From contig CM070876.1 of NCBI GenBank assembly GCA_036365515.1, positions 37,409,195-37,473,194 of the forward strand: a DNA stretch of 64,000 nt. Direction: 5' to 3'. Made by a program: the position numbers and the translations under genes. Numbering within the stretch: position 1 is the stretch's first letter; every line of letters starts with the position of its first letter. This stretch comes from Torymus aiolomorphi (lineage: Eukaryota > Arthropoda > Insecta > Hymenoptera > Torymidae). Under the pieces are notes generated by a model. It was given only the letters and a program-made list of their open reading frames with translations, searched no databases and was not told the origin of the DNA. Positions 47,372 to 60,679 of the stretch are shown here, piece after piece.

Positions 47372-50300
47372 ATATGGCCGAATCCATCTCAAATCAGACA
47401 GCCCGCGTATGCCTATTTCACCTATCATGTTGAAATAAAAATATTTATGTTCTACTCGAAAAAATATTTTACACGTGTTTTTTTATTTTTTTGTTTCATC
47501 AAAATTTCATGCGTTCAGCGATGCCGAAAAATTCCGAGAAAATTCTTTCATTGAGAAAAAAAATTTTCAATGTGATTTTCAGACTGCTATTGTTTCAGCA
47601 GTTTTTCGACCTTTTAAACGTGTAACACACAATTTCACTCAGTTTTGAGCCCTCTTTAACGGCCTTAATGTCATTTTCAAAAAAAATAAAAAATCCACGA
47701 GCTATGCACTTTTTACTGAAAAATTCATTTTTTAGGGAAGTGCCTTTTTCTCGAAAACCCCATGTTTTTTTGCACAATTTTTGTTGTCGTGATAGAGGAC
47801 GGTAATGCCTAGCTAGACGTATTTGTGAGATTCGGTACTTTTTCCCTGGGATAGCGATCACTAATGAGATAACACACAAACAAATTTTTCACGCCTAATG
47901 CTTATATATAGTCAATGATATTAGAGTCAATGTAAAGGTATTTGTCTTTGTGTGTATGTAATATACAGGTACACATAACTATGTATTTATTTGTTATTTG
48001 CGTCTTTTTGATTTTTTATTTTTATACCTTTTTTCATTTGTATACCTATTTTACTACCTTTGTTTTTCTGCTTCATTGTTCTTAATTCAGTAAGCGGACG
48101 ATCAGCGGTCTTTGCTGTCAAACAATGTATTTTATCGTCACATGTTTTTTTAACCCATATATGAGTTTTTTGAATTCCAGGATACTTTGGAGTTGTAAGC
48201 CAATCAATATTTTTTTCTTTTCTGAATTGTTCTATTTCAGCATCTTGTAAATGTATTATTTTAATAGCATCAGTATATTTTTGAACATGTATTGCAAAAT
48301 CATTTGCGTTTTGAATAGCTTCTTCAAGGGGCTCTCGAAGATTATGCGAAGTAGCATAATGCTTTATAAGTCCACCCACACCATCTACAGCTCCTTTGCC
48401 GTGCCCAGTAGCAGAGAACAACCATTTTATATCACACGGTGCTCGTTTTAGTTCATCTAATTGAAAGCGATTTTTAAAGTGACTCGCAGCGCCGTCTGAT
48501 ACGATGGTAATTTTTTAAATTGAATCACAACAATTTTCTTTCAAGAATTTTATAATTTTTTGTACTGCTAGCAAAGCATACGCTGAATCATGTTTTCGGT
48601 CATCACTTATAACTGCGAAACTTTGTGTCGAATCCCCTTGATAAGAGACTGCTGTGAAAATAGAAATTTGATCATTAACCCAATGATTTCCTTGAACAGC
48701 TTTATTATGAATCACAGCCCAGTTTTCAGCGAAGTCTATTTGAAGAACTAAATGATGTGAGTCTTTTTAGCACTTTCTCTTTCTGTTTTTATAGCTTTGC
48801 GTTGTATATTTTTTACATACATGTGAGTACTAACCCTCATGGTCCAAACCGAAAGTTCATCTTTAAAAGCAGAAATTGATAGTGTCTTTTAATCAGGTTT
48901 CCATTATCCCACAAAGCATATATAATTTCTTCTGTGCCTTCTACATCTTGCAGTTTTAAAACATGAAACGTAATTCCCTTAATCCCTGGACATAGTTTAC
49001 ATTCTTGTAAATAACATAAATCAGATGGCTCAGAACACATTGTTGCATTTATTATTTGTGACCGACTTTCATCCAACTCTGTGACGTTACTCCCTCTAAA
49101 ATTAATTAAGCTCGTAAGAAATAAATCATAATTTGCGCAATAGATACAGAGACAAACTTCTTTGATGGGGCTAAGTAAGACATACTTTGGTCGCAAACTA
49201 TAAAATTTCGATTTTCCAATTCTCAATTCTGGATAATCATTTTTAAATACTTTATACGTCTCTTTTAAACTTCGAGTAAGAAAACGCTTAACTTTTTTCT
49301 CTTTTTTATTGTTAACTTTAATTGTAACAACGTCACATTTATTAGGACTTTGTCTTGAACAATTAAAATCATCATTTAAATAATATTCCATAACAATTTT
49401 TTCCATGTTTTCATCAATCGGATGGCCTGAATATGCATCTGGTTCTGAATAAATTCCTTTTTCTTTAACAAGATTTCTCGATTTGTTGATCATATACATT
49501 GTTATTTCTGGAAATAAAGATAAAATTTCATGTTTTGTAAAGGATGAAGGTAGCAAAGTCAGAATTTTTATTTTTTCTGATACCGTAGAACACTTTTGCA
49601 AGGCTAGACCAAGATTTTGTATCCATTCTGTACAATGGCATACAGTTGATTCATTTGCTGTTATAGAAACGTCATAAACATTGTTCAACTTCACATCAAG
49701 GGTATTAGACAATGTTCAAAGTATTTTTTTTTTTCTTCTTTGTTACGTAATTTTCAATTGATTTTTCATGTATAAGATTTTTTCTTTTAAGAGGCGATAC
49801 AGAACCTAAGAAAGATGTACTTATTTCATTATTAAATTCTTCAATGCGTTCTGGAGTACTTGGTAAAAAATCTTCATCTCTATCAACTACGTTATCGGTA
49901 ACTTCATTATCCGTTATAAATTCATTGTCAGTACTACTCACCAATTCTAAAGCACGATTGTAACAATGTTGACACAGATATGTAGAAGGTGTCAAAGGTA
50001 AATGAGGATAGAGGTGCTTCAATGGATGAGCAAGATTCTCAAGTTGTTTTAAACGTACGGAACTAGATTTGTAAATAATTTGTTTGTGTTTGTCTAAAAG
50101 TCTGCACATTTGATTCTCTCCCTTGAGTAATATTGCGCCATCCTAGTTGAGTTGATAAGGTGTAAATCTGTAATAATTTTCCAAAAGATGATGGTTTTAA
50201 ATAAGACGAGATGTGTGATATATAGCAGAAACCGAACTTTTCTTTGTAAATGTTAAGTCAAACCATATCCATCTAGCGGACAAATGTACTAGTACATATA

Positions 50301-50921
50301 CTCCTATAAGTAGGCGCACGTACATGTATATTACATACGCACAAAGATAAATACCTTTACATTGACTCTAATATCATTGACTATATATAAGCGTTAAGCG
50401 TGAAAAATTTGTTTGTGTGTTATCTCATTAGTGATCGCTATCCCAGGGAAAAAGTACCGAATCTCACAAATACGTCTAGCTAGGCATTACCGTCCTCTAT
50501 CACGACAACAAAAATTGTGCAAAAAAACATGGGGTTTTCGAGAAAAAGGCACTTCTCTAAAAAATGAATTTTTCAGTAAAAAGTGCATAGCTCGTGGATT
50601 TTTTATTTTTTTTTTGAAAATGACATTAAGGCCGTTAAAGAGGGCTCAAAACTGAGTGAAATTATGTGTTACACGTTTAAAAGCTTGAAAAACTGCTGAA
50701 ACAATAGCAGTCTGAAAATCACATTGAAAATTTTTTTTCTCGATGAAAGAATTTTCTCGGAATTTTTCGGTATCGCTGAACGCATGAAATTTTGATGAAA
50801 CAAAAAAATAAAAAGCACGTGTAAAATATTTTTTCGAGTAGAACATAAATATTTTTATTTCAACCTGATAGGTGAAATAGGCATACGCGGGCTGTCTGAT
50901 TTGAGATGGATTCGGCCATAT
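47372..50921 (-). mobile_element. 3.55-kb DNA transposon with about 600-bp inverted ends
   Basis: The left (47372-47973) and right (50322-50921) ends are near-identical inverted copies beginning ATATGGCCGAATCCATCTCA, flanked by AATT on both sides (47368-47371, 50922-50925). The inner 2.3 kb encodes one large transposase on the minus strand. A 4-bp duplication plus this protein type would fit Sola-like elements, but I am not certain of the superfamily. The 80-95 codon frame found in both arms is duplicated with the arms and shows no domain. Confidence 0.85.
47987..50109 (-). pseudogene. DDE-type transposase, broken by shifts and one stop
   Basis: Pieces in order: an N-terminal part starting at 50109 with YLCQHCYNRALE; 49712-48837 with paired cysteines (CLCIYCANYD, CYLQECKLCPG) that probably bind zinc; then after a shift near 48850 and another near 48760 the catalytic part, LQIDFAENWAVIHNKAVQG, FAVISDDRKHDSA (48715 onward), a TAA at 48515-48517, VSDGAASHFKNRFQ and SATGHGKGAVDGVGG, ending at 47987 in a Lys/Asn-rich tail. 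The DFAEN / SDD / SDGAASHFKN / GHGKG series is a pattern I have seen in uncharacterised transposon-derived proteins of invertebrates. The two shifts are single-base losses in A runs; an additional shift lies near the A11 tract around 49728. The full protein would be about 670 residues. Confidence 0.75.
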
Positions 50922-50925
50922 AATT

Positions 50926-53735
50926 TAATATCAGTGGAAAAAATAAATAAGTACATCATTTATAGCTCAAAACCTTCTATATTATAATATACCTTGAGGT
51001 AAGAATATTTTGAGATTTCTAACATTTAATAAGTAAATCTTTACAAATTCTCAATAGAACCTTCATTTTTCAGATTTAACATTGGCTCGCCCTCTTAAAT
51101 AATAGAAAGTCAAATACTTTCACAAGCATGATTTTTATACTTTAAGTAACGACCGAAGGCAACATATTAATTTTTCATTATCTACAAACTTAAGCCCTAA
51201 GCGAGTAATGAGAAACTTTAAAGTTCTAAAGTGAGGGACAATCCAAAAACAATTTCAAACTAAGGGTTTTAAACCCTCTTTAAACCTCTTAAACAACTGT
51301 TTAAAATACAAATCAGAAAGAAACTGTTAGACTACAATTGTACTGGTTTTTGAACATTTACAATTCTGATCTATTCAAAGTCTTTGTTTAAAACATTATG
51401 TTAGTATAACAAGAACAAGTTGAATTTGAATAGTACCATAAGAGGATCGTGATGGATTATTTCTTATATGAGCATATTCTATTTTTGTACGAACTACAAT
51501 AAATTTGACGTCATTTCAGCTGGTACCTACAAAAAGTATTAAGCGAATAAAAATGTCGTTTATCAAATATATGTTCCTATGATATCTTTCATTGAACTAT
51601 AAGTAAATGTCTGAAAAAATAAAATGATATATGACCTCACGGAAAAGAGTATAGCTTTACTCTAAAGTGTCAAGAAAAACGGAGGGATATCAAACCTTCT
51701 CTCTCACATTAAGGCGCTCGACCATATTGCCGGGCACCCGTGTCGCTCTGCAACGCTGACGTTTTTTATATGGAAGAATGTGCGAAAAATTACAAGGATG
51801 TTTTCCCATTATAGCCCCTCTCGCTGGGTGTACATACAAGTGGCACAAACGCGCGTATCAGCTCGTGGGATCCCAGAGTAGTAGAGGTGTGTTTAATGAA
51901 GCGAATATAATCTCTCGATGAAAATGAAATTTTCTCTGAACGCATTTGCGAGAACGAGCTTTGCAGGATGCGTGAACATTGTAATTGCATTTTCTCTCAT
52001 AGTCAGAAAAAGCTTGGGCAATCGTATGACGCGGATATAGGTACATATATAGCCATTAAGAATCACGCGCACACAACTCTGTAAGAAAGCAAATTTAAAA
52101 TGAGCACAAAGTACAACTCTCTGAACTCGTTCAGGCAAAAATCGACCATCATTGAGTAACGTGTAGGCATGGAATTTAACCCACACTACCCACTGTCAAA
52201 ATTCCAATCCGAGCTATAATTTAAGTAGTTCAAGTGCGTGTGTGATCGAACAAACAGATGTGCATATATGCTCATACTGAGGCACCGCACAGCAGAATCG
52301 TATACGTACGCGCTTTCCCGAAGTCTCGGAATAATAGAAGCGCTCGAGAGGGAGAGTAAGAGCGATGTATGTGTACCTATACACGTGGTTCATAGAGGTA
52401 GTGCTACTGGTTGTGATGCTACCGCTGCCGTTGCACGTGAAGTCTCCACGGCCCGATCGATAGAGCGCCTCTATCGAAACTCCCCGCGCTTCTGTACTCT
52501 CACTCACGTTGTTCACACTTTTATTGCGCGCCAAGAAGGAAAGAAATAGCTGCCGGATGAACGATAAAAGAAGAGACGCATGCTTGCTTTCTAACGAGAA
52601 AGTCGACTGAAGGGTTAGTCTGCGCATTATATATACTCGCACATTTCTGAATCATAATTAATCATCGATAAAATAGAATAAATCGCGTAAAAAAAACTGG
52701 GACCGTTATCAGCTCGTGCAACCATAGGAGGATGAAAAACTAAATCAAATATAACAAATAAATGAACCATTATTTTGAAAATCGACCATTTTACGTACAT
52801 TTAGGTGTTACAAATCATTTTTATGGATCTATAACTCATCAGTGATTGATTGTACTAAAAAATGTTCAATAGGAAAAAGTTTTATTTTAATGTTATCTAT
52901 AAGTATTGCATTTAACATTTTTGTGTAAAATCAAATCCTGTCAAGTAACGATGGAAAATCGACTATTTTGTCGACTATAGCACTATTGCGTTTACAAATA
53001 TTGTACGTAGAAAGGAATATTGAATATAAAAATGATGTGTTTTAATTAGTTTTAGCAGAAGCATTGTTAAATTTATAGTGAAAATTAATTTTCGATATAT
53101 TACTTTTAAAAATCGATTTTGAAAGGATAGTTCTAAAAATAGAATCATCACGTATAATAAGACGAAGGTCTGGTATCATTTTCGATCAGATCCGATGGAA
53201 TTTCATTGAGATAATCGAGTTACTTGATCACATACATATACGTACAGACATACATCCCAGGAAACGCTTAAAATGGACTCGTTTTGGGTGAAAAATAGTT
53301 TTTATATTGTAAATTTTGAGAATTTGAAATGGTACAATTTTCGCCTTAGCGGAAATATAAGGCTCTTCTGAGAAGCAGTCGTCATTTATGGGGAAATTAA
53401 TATTTCCTGTATACTATTGCAAAAAAATATTGTTTGTAATTTGTGCGGGCAATTCTCATAATTTTCACACTTGTTGCAAAATATAATAATCTTATTAAAG
53501 TACCCAGGACGAAACACCTTATTTTGTATGCTCGGGACCTTCACCAGATTCGGTGGATGAGAGCAAAAAGAAAGATAAATTCTTTTCATTTTTTAGCTTG
53601 CGTCAACTCGTTAAAATTTCATTCTTAGAACTATTTAGCAAAGCGTATTAATTATCTCTTTCAATCTTATTAAATATTTTAAAAGCAGAAACTAATGTTG
53701 GAATTCAAGATTAGTACAATTCGATACAAGTCTTT
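50926..53735. other. 2.8 kb without recognised genes
   Basis: Contains 50980-51090, related to 37835-38010. The rest is ordinary AT-rich sequence with overlapping short frames on both strands around 51790-52640; none shows a domain or splice structure I can defend. Confidence 0.4.
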
Positions 53736-53990
53736 TTGTTACCCTCGCTTCGTTCGGGCCAGCAAACTATACCCGTGCGAGGATCACCCACTTCGCTAAC
53801 ATGTATCGATTTTTTTTTTCAACGGAGTGAGCAAAACTAGCTTTTGCAACGAGCGCGAAAAAAAACGATCTGAGCATGCGTATACTTCGTGCATGTTCTT
53901 GAATAGTCTATAAAATAAGTACTTCGCGCTCGCAAAAGACGCACCAAAAAGCGAGTTTCGCGCCCACCGTTAAAAAAAATCTATATTTTA
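53736..53990. repeat. Diverged GC-core hairpins
   Basis: CCCTCGCTTCGTTCGGG at 53751 resembles the core of copies f and g. Next to it, AACGGAGTGAGCAAAACTAG (53821) pairs loosely with the reverse complement of GCGCTCGCAAAAGACG to CCCACCGTT (53927-53971). Confidence 0.45.
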
Positions 53991-54550
53991 TACGAATATG
54001 AATTTACATCTGTACAGTGTGCATGAGTTACGAACGGGAGCATGCCAACGACGATCCGGCAACAACTAAATCACCTCACCAATTTTTTATTTGCACAACT
54101 CCAACAACGTATGGGCAAATCCACAATACTTTCAATTATCATGTAACGATATTTTTTAAGTTATTTATTGCTGTTATTTGTTTGCCGTACGAAACACATG
54201 GACTAAACTGATTTTAAGATCTTTAATGGAAACTAGAAACCGAATCTTGTATCATTTTGTAATACTTGTGACACTTTCTTCGTTACTCTTCCTGTAATAC
54301 ATTCCTGTGCCGTGCCGTGCGTTACACACTGGAAATTTAAAAATCTATCTTGTAATGGTGGTTTGGTTTTACCCCTGTTATCATTTGAAAACGAAGCAGC
54401 TTTTTTTTCAAATAATCTTTTCTAATAAACAAATCTTTTGAATTTTTAACAACTCTAAATAGTCTACATGTTTAATAGATAATAACAATTTGTCAAGATT
54501 TGTTACATATTTTATGAGAAACAAATTATAGAAAAAACACGTTTTACTTA
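53991..54550. other. Spacer, nothing recognised
   Basis: No gene or repeat identified. Confidence 0.4.
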
Positions 54551-54554
54551 TTAA

Positions 54555-56321
54555 GATGGTTCTTCTCGGACTTTGTAGTCAAAGCAGTGCTAAATGAAGA
54601 GGTTACCTAAAATTTAAAAAAATCATAGTTGTAATGTTGTGATTTATTTATTTTAAATGATAGAGATAGTCAATGTATTATAAATAAAGTGTATTTAACA
54701 TGACTAAGATAACTTTTTTCAGAAAATGTCGATATTCTAGACACTAGATATTGTCACTACAAAAAATTATTGATAAATTACTGGAATCTTTTTTGTTTCC
54801 CAATTGATTTTAGTTTTCAAGATCTCATATTGTTCCTTAAGTAATTTCATGGGGACATGCCGAAGGAAAAATTCAAAATTATTTAAAACTCAGAAAGTTA
54901 TAGCCAATTAAAAAACCGCTGCCAATTCATTGGCCCGTAGCTTCCTCAACCGTAATTTGTTGATTCCTTTAATTAATTTTTAATAACAAAATTTATAATT
55001 TTTTAAAAAATTTATTGCATAATTATAATTAAATTCATTTATGAGTATTAAAAATTGTTAATTTTTAAATTTATTTATTTATTTATTATTTATTTATATC
55101 AAATTTATATAAATTTTGAGCTGATAAATAAAGTTATCATTTGAAATAGAAGTAAAATATCTATATTTTATAATATAACAAATAGCTATCACGGTTGTTT
55201 TGTTATTAACAAAAACGTGTTTTTTTTTTTTATATTTCATAATTCATATTTTTTAAGAAAAAAAAATTTTATAGCTATCATTGTTCTTTTGTTATTAACA
55301 AAAACGTGTTTTTTAAAAAAGTTCATAACTCACAAATAAATTATAATAATTTAGAATATAATGCATTCATAATGCATAATTCATAATTATAATAGATTAT
55401 AATAGATATAATTTTTAAACATTTTAATTCATTTTGTTGGTTGGTTTTTTAAAAATTAAAAAAAAATCATCGAATGCCTACTCAATGACGTTTCCTCATT
55501 CCACACGACCTAGCGGTAGATATCGTATCGGTAGGTAGCGGTAGCGGAGTTATGAGTTTTAAAAAAAAAACACGTTTTTGTTTTTGATGATAACTAAAGA
55601 ACCGTGATAGATAGAAAATTAATTTTTTTAGAAAATATAGGTATTTTAATTCTCTTTCGAATGCCAGCCACCTCATTCAGATACATAGAGCCGTTCTCGA
55701 GAAATTACGATTTTTAAAAAATGTCAAAAAATTTTTAACCTCAAATATCTCTGAAATTTATGGACCAATCATTTTACCCAAAGAACTCAACCGAGAACTA
55801 TAAAAAATCTACCTCTAAAAGGAATTTTGAAGCCTTTAAGTCAATTTACTCTTGTAATCGTTGGACATACAAAACTGATTTTTTTAATTTTCCAATTTTT
55901 TACTCAAAATCTAGCCTACAGAATGTATTCAAATTTTAACAGATTATAGCTATTTATATTCTGTATTATCATGATTTTTCTCAAAAAAATTGACCGTTAA
56001 ATTTAGGAGTTATAAGCTTCTAAAATAAAAACACGTTTTTGTTAATAACAAAAGAACCGTGATAGCTAGAAACTTTTTTTTTTTTAGAAAATATAGGTAT
56101 TTTAATTCTCTTTCGAACGCTACCCATCAGATTCGAATAACTCGATCCTATCATTAAAAAAAATCAAAAAACAGTTTTGAGAAAATCGAAAATTTGAAAA
56201 AAAACAAAAACGCATCGCCCCAATCAAAAAACGGATTTTTGACCCGCCATCACGCAAAAGAAACAAAAAAAATGAGACCTGTCCGGTCAAAGTCGACCAA
56301 GTAGAAGCTGAGATCCAGGTG

Positions 56322-56405
<84 letters not shown>

Positions 56406-56923
56406 TCCATACAGACATTTTTCAAAAACGATGTATTTTGATTCCTAACACCTCGGAACACAATTATAACATGTTTTTACAACAACTCAAAAATTTACTA
56501 TCACAAAGCTTCCTCTAGGAGGAAGCAAAATATATTTTTTTAACGACGTGCATGCGTTTTGAATAATTTGGAAATTTTCCTTCGGCAAGTCGCCGTGAAA
56601 TTACTTAAGGAGCAACATGAGACCTTCAAAACTAAAATTGGTTGAGAAACAAAAAAGATTTCAGTAATTTATCAATAATTGGCTGTATACAGCCAATACT
56701 TTGTCACTATAGTGACAATATCTAGTTTCTAGAATATCGACATCTTGTGAAAAAAGTTATCTTAGTCATGTTAAATACACTTTATTTATAATACGTTGAC
56801 TATCTCTATCATTAAAAAAAAATAAATAAAAAAATAAATCACATTACAACTATGGTTTTTTCAAATTTTAGGTAACCTCTTCATTTAGTATTGTTTTGAC
56901 TAGGGAGTCTGAGAAGAACTACC
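54555..56923. mobile_element. TTAA-flanked foldback with nested Helitron-like repeat
   Basis: Arms of about 310-340 bp (54555-54870 and 56590-56923) are inverted copies sharing GGTTACCTAAAATTT-type and GATATTGTCACTA blocks; the ends GATGGTTCTTCTC and, in reverse complement, GGTAGTTCTTCTC are flanked by TTAA (54551-54554, 56924-56927). The centre is replaced by a Helitron-like insertion. Confidence 0.75.
54916..56526 (+). mobile_element. Microsatellite-bearing Helitron-like repeat, copy 2
   Basis: Same start (CCGCTGCCAATTCATTGGCC), same GAGATCCAGG block before (CA)n (56324-56401) and same terminal stem-loop (56508-56526) as 3748-4620, same orientation. It is about 740 bp longer: 55320-56030 holds extra sequence including a copy of the dispersed satellite unit (55680-55900). 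Confidence 0.65.
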
Positions 56924-57129
56924 TTAACAAATAACAGAGACTCGATATTTTAATTTGCCAAGGGAAAATATAGACAATTTATCTATTTTGCAAAAAGATT
57001 ATTTAAAGTCATTTCACAAAGCAAACAAATGTTTGCTCTAGCATAATATCTTGGCCAGAAAACAAAATATTGAGTAAGAAAAATTTTGCTGTCTAGCTTT
57101 CTCAACAAAGTAAAAAAGAATGAGCAATG

Positions 57130-57480
57130 TCTATTAAGGTGATGTTAAATACCGACATAATTTTCAAACGAGTACATCTCATGAAAATACCAATAGAATC
57201 ATCAAAAAAAATCTGAGTATAGTATTAACATATACGGAGCGCTTGACAAACGTGTTTTTCCAAAAAAAAATATCAGAATTTATTTAATTAAATAAAAACC
57301 GTACTGTCGGTAAGTAGGAATCTGGAATTGACCTACTTTTCAAACGAGCATATCTAACGAAAATGCTAATAGAATCACTCAAAAAAAATTCCTGAATATA
57401 GTGTTTATGTGTACCGAGCGCTTGACAAAATTTGTTTTCCGAATAAACGCTTGAATGTTGATTTAAAAAATATTGAAATT
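57130..57480. repeat. Two-copy tandem repeat of about 190 bp
   Basis: TTTTCAAACGAG...CAT, ATAGAATCA, GAGCGCTTGACAAA occur in the same order at 57163-57250 and 57343-57430. Confidence 0.75.
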
Positions 57481-57960
57481 CATGGTTTCACATAGCCGAC
57501 ACAAAGAAACAAATAAATTTATCAGAATATGATTGTAGACTCTACTATTATCTTATTTCATACAAAAAAAAAAAAAAAAAACACACAAACCATGGAAGTC
57601 TTTCCAATTTTTGTTTACTTCACCTTATTTTTCACTTGGAAGAGGAGAAAGTAGAGTCCTTTCCATGATAAAGTTAAAGTCATTAAGTTGGCGTAACAGC
57701 ATCTGTTAATACTCCGTCTCTGTCTTCAATCTTTCTTCTCTTCTCAGTTCTCTCCTTCTCACGTTCATTCTCTTAAAGGGCGTTTTGTTCGAAGATTGCT
57801 GCGAGACTTTAATTACCTAGCTTACGTCTTCTCTATGTTATCTCATAAACTAGGGTAAATCGAGAAGTTGAGATGGGTCTCCTAGAAAGAGCATGCACTC
57901 GAATACATCACTTGCTGTTATGTAGATTGTCCTTGTCCTGTCGGGAGAAAATGAGAAAAT

Positions 57961-57996
57961 GAGAGAGGGAGGGAGGGAGAGAGGGAGGGAGGATGA

Positions 57997-58081
<85 letters not shown>
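57961..58081. repeat. GA-rich tract and (GA)n array
   Basis: GGGAGAGAGG-type sequence grading into about 37 uninterrupted GA dinucleotides (58008-58081). Confidence 0.95.
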
Positions 58082-58083
<2 letters not shown>

Positions 58084-59809
58084 AAGCGCGACTTGCGGAA
58101 TCCTGCGTTTATTAGAAAAGGGAGCTTTAAGTGGCAAGTGTCTCTCGCTCTCCGCCCCGAGCTAATCCTTACCTACGCGCGCCACTCCTTTGAACGATGG
58201 CTTTGCGCTATAGGCAGCGTATACCTGTGAGAGTGTGCGCATTGCGTTTTAGCCGCAGGATGTGCAGCGAATTAAATGGTACGCGTAGTTCATAGCTTGC
58301 TCTCGCACTCCAATGTCTTTATGGAATAAGGATTGACGATTGACGCGCTATTCGTTCCCCATGTTCCTGTGCCAAGGACTAGATGTTGCGCGAGAGAATC
58401 AACTACACATCCGTTTAACATTGCTGGTATATTGCACCTTAAAATGTTTTTCGATCGAGATAAGTGACTTTTATATTTTCCCATGGAATTTATAGAGATG
58501 GTTAACTGGAGAAAACTATTTCTCGCCGTCTTTACTTTTAATTTTCGTGTCATTTCATCGTAAGCTTATTACTAAAATTTTATTATTAAAATCCACTTTT
58601 CCTCATTTCGCGGTTATCTGAATATTGAATAACTGATTTCCTTTGGAAAATTGAATTTTTGGGCAGATCAAGTAAATAAACTTTTTAATTGTACGTGTAA
58701 ATATGTTATACGTCATATCGCAATTCTTTTAAAGAATGATTTTTAATTATCTTTATTAAATTTCATTACTCTTTAAAACTTATTTTTATCCAAATACATT
58801 GGATTTTTGACAAAAATCTTCATACTTCTGCAACAGGAAATGATCATTACAAACAAAATACAAAGCTTCCTCTAGGAGGAAGCAAAAGCACAACCAGATA
58901 GTCGAACCGTATTCAACTCTGAGGAACTTTCGATAAAAAGTCTCGAATTTGAAGGCGCATTTAATATTAAACTAGCATAAGCTTCATTAGAACAAAATTT
59001 TGTAGTATTACTTTAGGTTAATTAGAGAGGTATTTTATATATTTTTTTCAAACGCACCTAATTAAGTATTTAAAAGGTATAAAAAATTTAATTTTCCATA
59101 ATATTATACCTAAACATTTTTTATAAACAATCGATCATTGTAACTTCTGTTCACTGTTGTTATTTATCATTTATGCCCATAGTCAACGTGCACCAGTTCC
59201 ATCTTTGTTACTTATGTTGAGCTAGAGGAAATTAATGGGATAAGGAAATCCGAACGTGGTTTCATTTAAAAGGTAAATATTATTTTCATTTATAAATAAT
59301 GATAAGGCGCATTTAAATTTGTAGTAATATTGTAGTATAATCTACGACGCACTTAAAAAAAATTTAATTTGCAACTTGTTTACATTTAATATGGCGTTTT
59401 AAGAGGGTAAAATGAATTTTTTTCTGTTATTAAACATCAAATTTGTGAACTTTCAGAAAAGATACTGCTTCGATATGACGACCGCCCGAAGCCTTCTTTT
59501 TTTTTCATTTCCTCTTGATTTTCTTCTGAGATATCATCAGCTTATTTATTTTTTTTTTCTAGCAATATACACGTTTGATAACTTATTGTCTTTGATACAA
59601 TTTTCATTTTTTTAAATTGTTGTATAACGCACTGTTATTTTTCCTATAATTTAACAATAATCCCAGAATGTTGATGCTCACGTCGAAACAAGTGATGTAT
59701 TTTGCGGTTTACCTGAATCTTACCCTGTACCTAAATCTCATCTAATTATTACGATAATCAGAAAAGAAACTTTTAGATAAGCTAAAAGTTGTTATGAAAC
59801 AAATTTATT
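58082..59809. other. 1.7 kb without recognised genes
   Basis: 58865-58883 is a lone GCTTCCTCTAGGAGGAAGC stem-loop, the 3' end of the Helitron-like repeat. Otherwise ordinary AT-rich sequence. Confidence 0.4.
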
Positions 59810-59813
59810 TTAA

Positions 59814-59897
59814 CCCTTAGCTGGCACTCTTCTCCAACATAACATAGCTGGCATACTGGGGCTGGGGTCGTTTATGATCTCCTGTGCCAGCTAAGGG
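59814..59897. mobile_element. 84-bp TTAA-flanked miniature element
   Basis: The ends CCCTTAGCTGGCAC and GTGCCAGCTAAGGG are perfectly inverted and flanked by TTAA. CCC start plus TTAA is typical of piggyBac-derived miniature elements. Confidence 0.85.
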
Positions 59898-59984
59898 TTA
59901 AGTAGGTTCGACTTTTTCATACGATGATTCAGTCAAAAAACACGAAGCGTCAAATCTTATACGGCCGAGTGAAGAACAATATTT

Positions 59985-60237
59985 TTTGATATAGTAAGCC
60001 GTAAAATTCGATTTTACGAATTGTTTTTATTGGTTGTCAAATTCGATTTTATGAATTGTTTTTATTGGTTATCAAGTTCGATTTTACGAATTATTTTTAT
60101 TGGTTATCAAATTCAACTTCGCAGATTCGTATCCGGAAAATAAAAACAGTCCGTAAAATCGAGTTTTACGATCTGTCCGAGAAATCGAATTTTACGATCT
60201 GTCCAAGAAATCGAATTTTACGGCTATGATATCAAAA
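59985..60237. repeat. Inverted-repeat element made of two minisatellites
   Basis: The ends GCCGTAAAATTCGATTT and AAATCGAATTTTACGGC are inverted and lie next to TTTTTGATAT / ATATCAAAAA. The left half is about three copies of a roughly 35-bp unit with GAATTGTTTTTATTGGTT, the right half about three copies of a 27-28 bp unit with TTTTACGATCTGTCC. Confidence 0.75.
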
Positions 60238-60400
60238 ACCGCTGCCAATTCATTGGCCCGTGGCTTCCTCAAAATTAATTTACTTATTCCTTTAATGAAT
60301 TTTTAATAACAAAATTTATAATTTTTGTAACAATTTATGACATAATTATAATTAAATTCATTTATGAAGATTAAAAAGTATTAATTTTTAAATTATGTGT
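60238..60400 (+). mobile_element. 5' fragment of the Helitron-like repeat
   Basis: Starts CCGCTGCCAATTCATTGGCC like 3748 and 54916 and remains similar for about 150 bp before diverging. Confidence 0.6.
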
Positions 60401-60450
60401 AAAAAATAAATAAAATAATTAATTGTAATATTATCGTCAAAACCTTTTAA

Positions 60451-60679
60451 CCCTTTCAGTCACGTAATTCAGTTGTGAAGACACGTTTTTTTTACATATA
60501 TTTGGTTATAACAATTATAAACAATTATGGATTGACAAAAAACCATATTCGATTTAAAGTTTAAGTCTTTTACTACCTGAAAATACAAAAAGGATTTTGC
60601 ATGGAATATAACAAAAAATGATAAAAAAAGAAGAAAAAAAAACAGGGTGCCGAAATATCGGCTCCTGTGACTGAAAGGG
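60451..60679. mobile_element. 229-bp TTAA-flanked miniature element
   Basis: The ends CCCTTTCAGTCAC and GTGACTGAAAGGG are perfectly inverted with TTAA on both sides. A piggyBac-type non-autonomous element. Confidence 0.85.

Noticed and set aside
47595..47879. A 94-codon frame repeated at 50413-50655 as a candidate gene pair
   Set aside because: It is simply present in both inverted arms of the transposon and shows no domain or coding bias.
52214..52642. Opposing ORFs of 103 and 142 codons
   Set aside because: No recognisable domain or conserved motif; overlapping frames on both strands are most likely chance.
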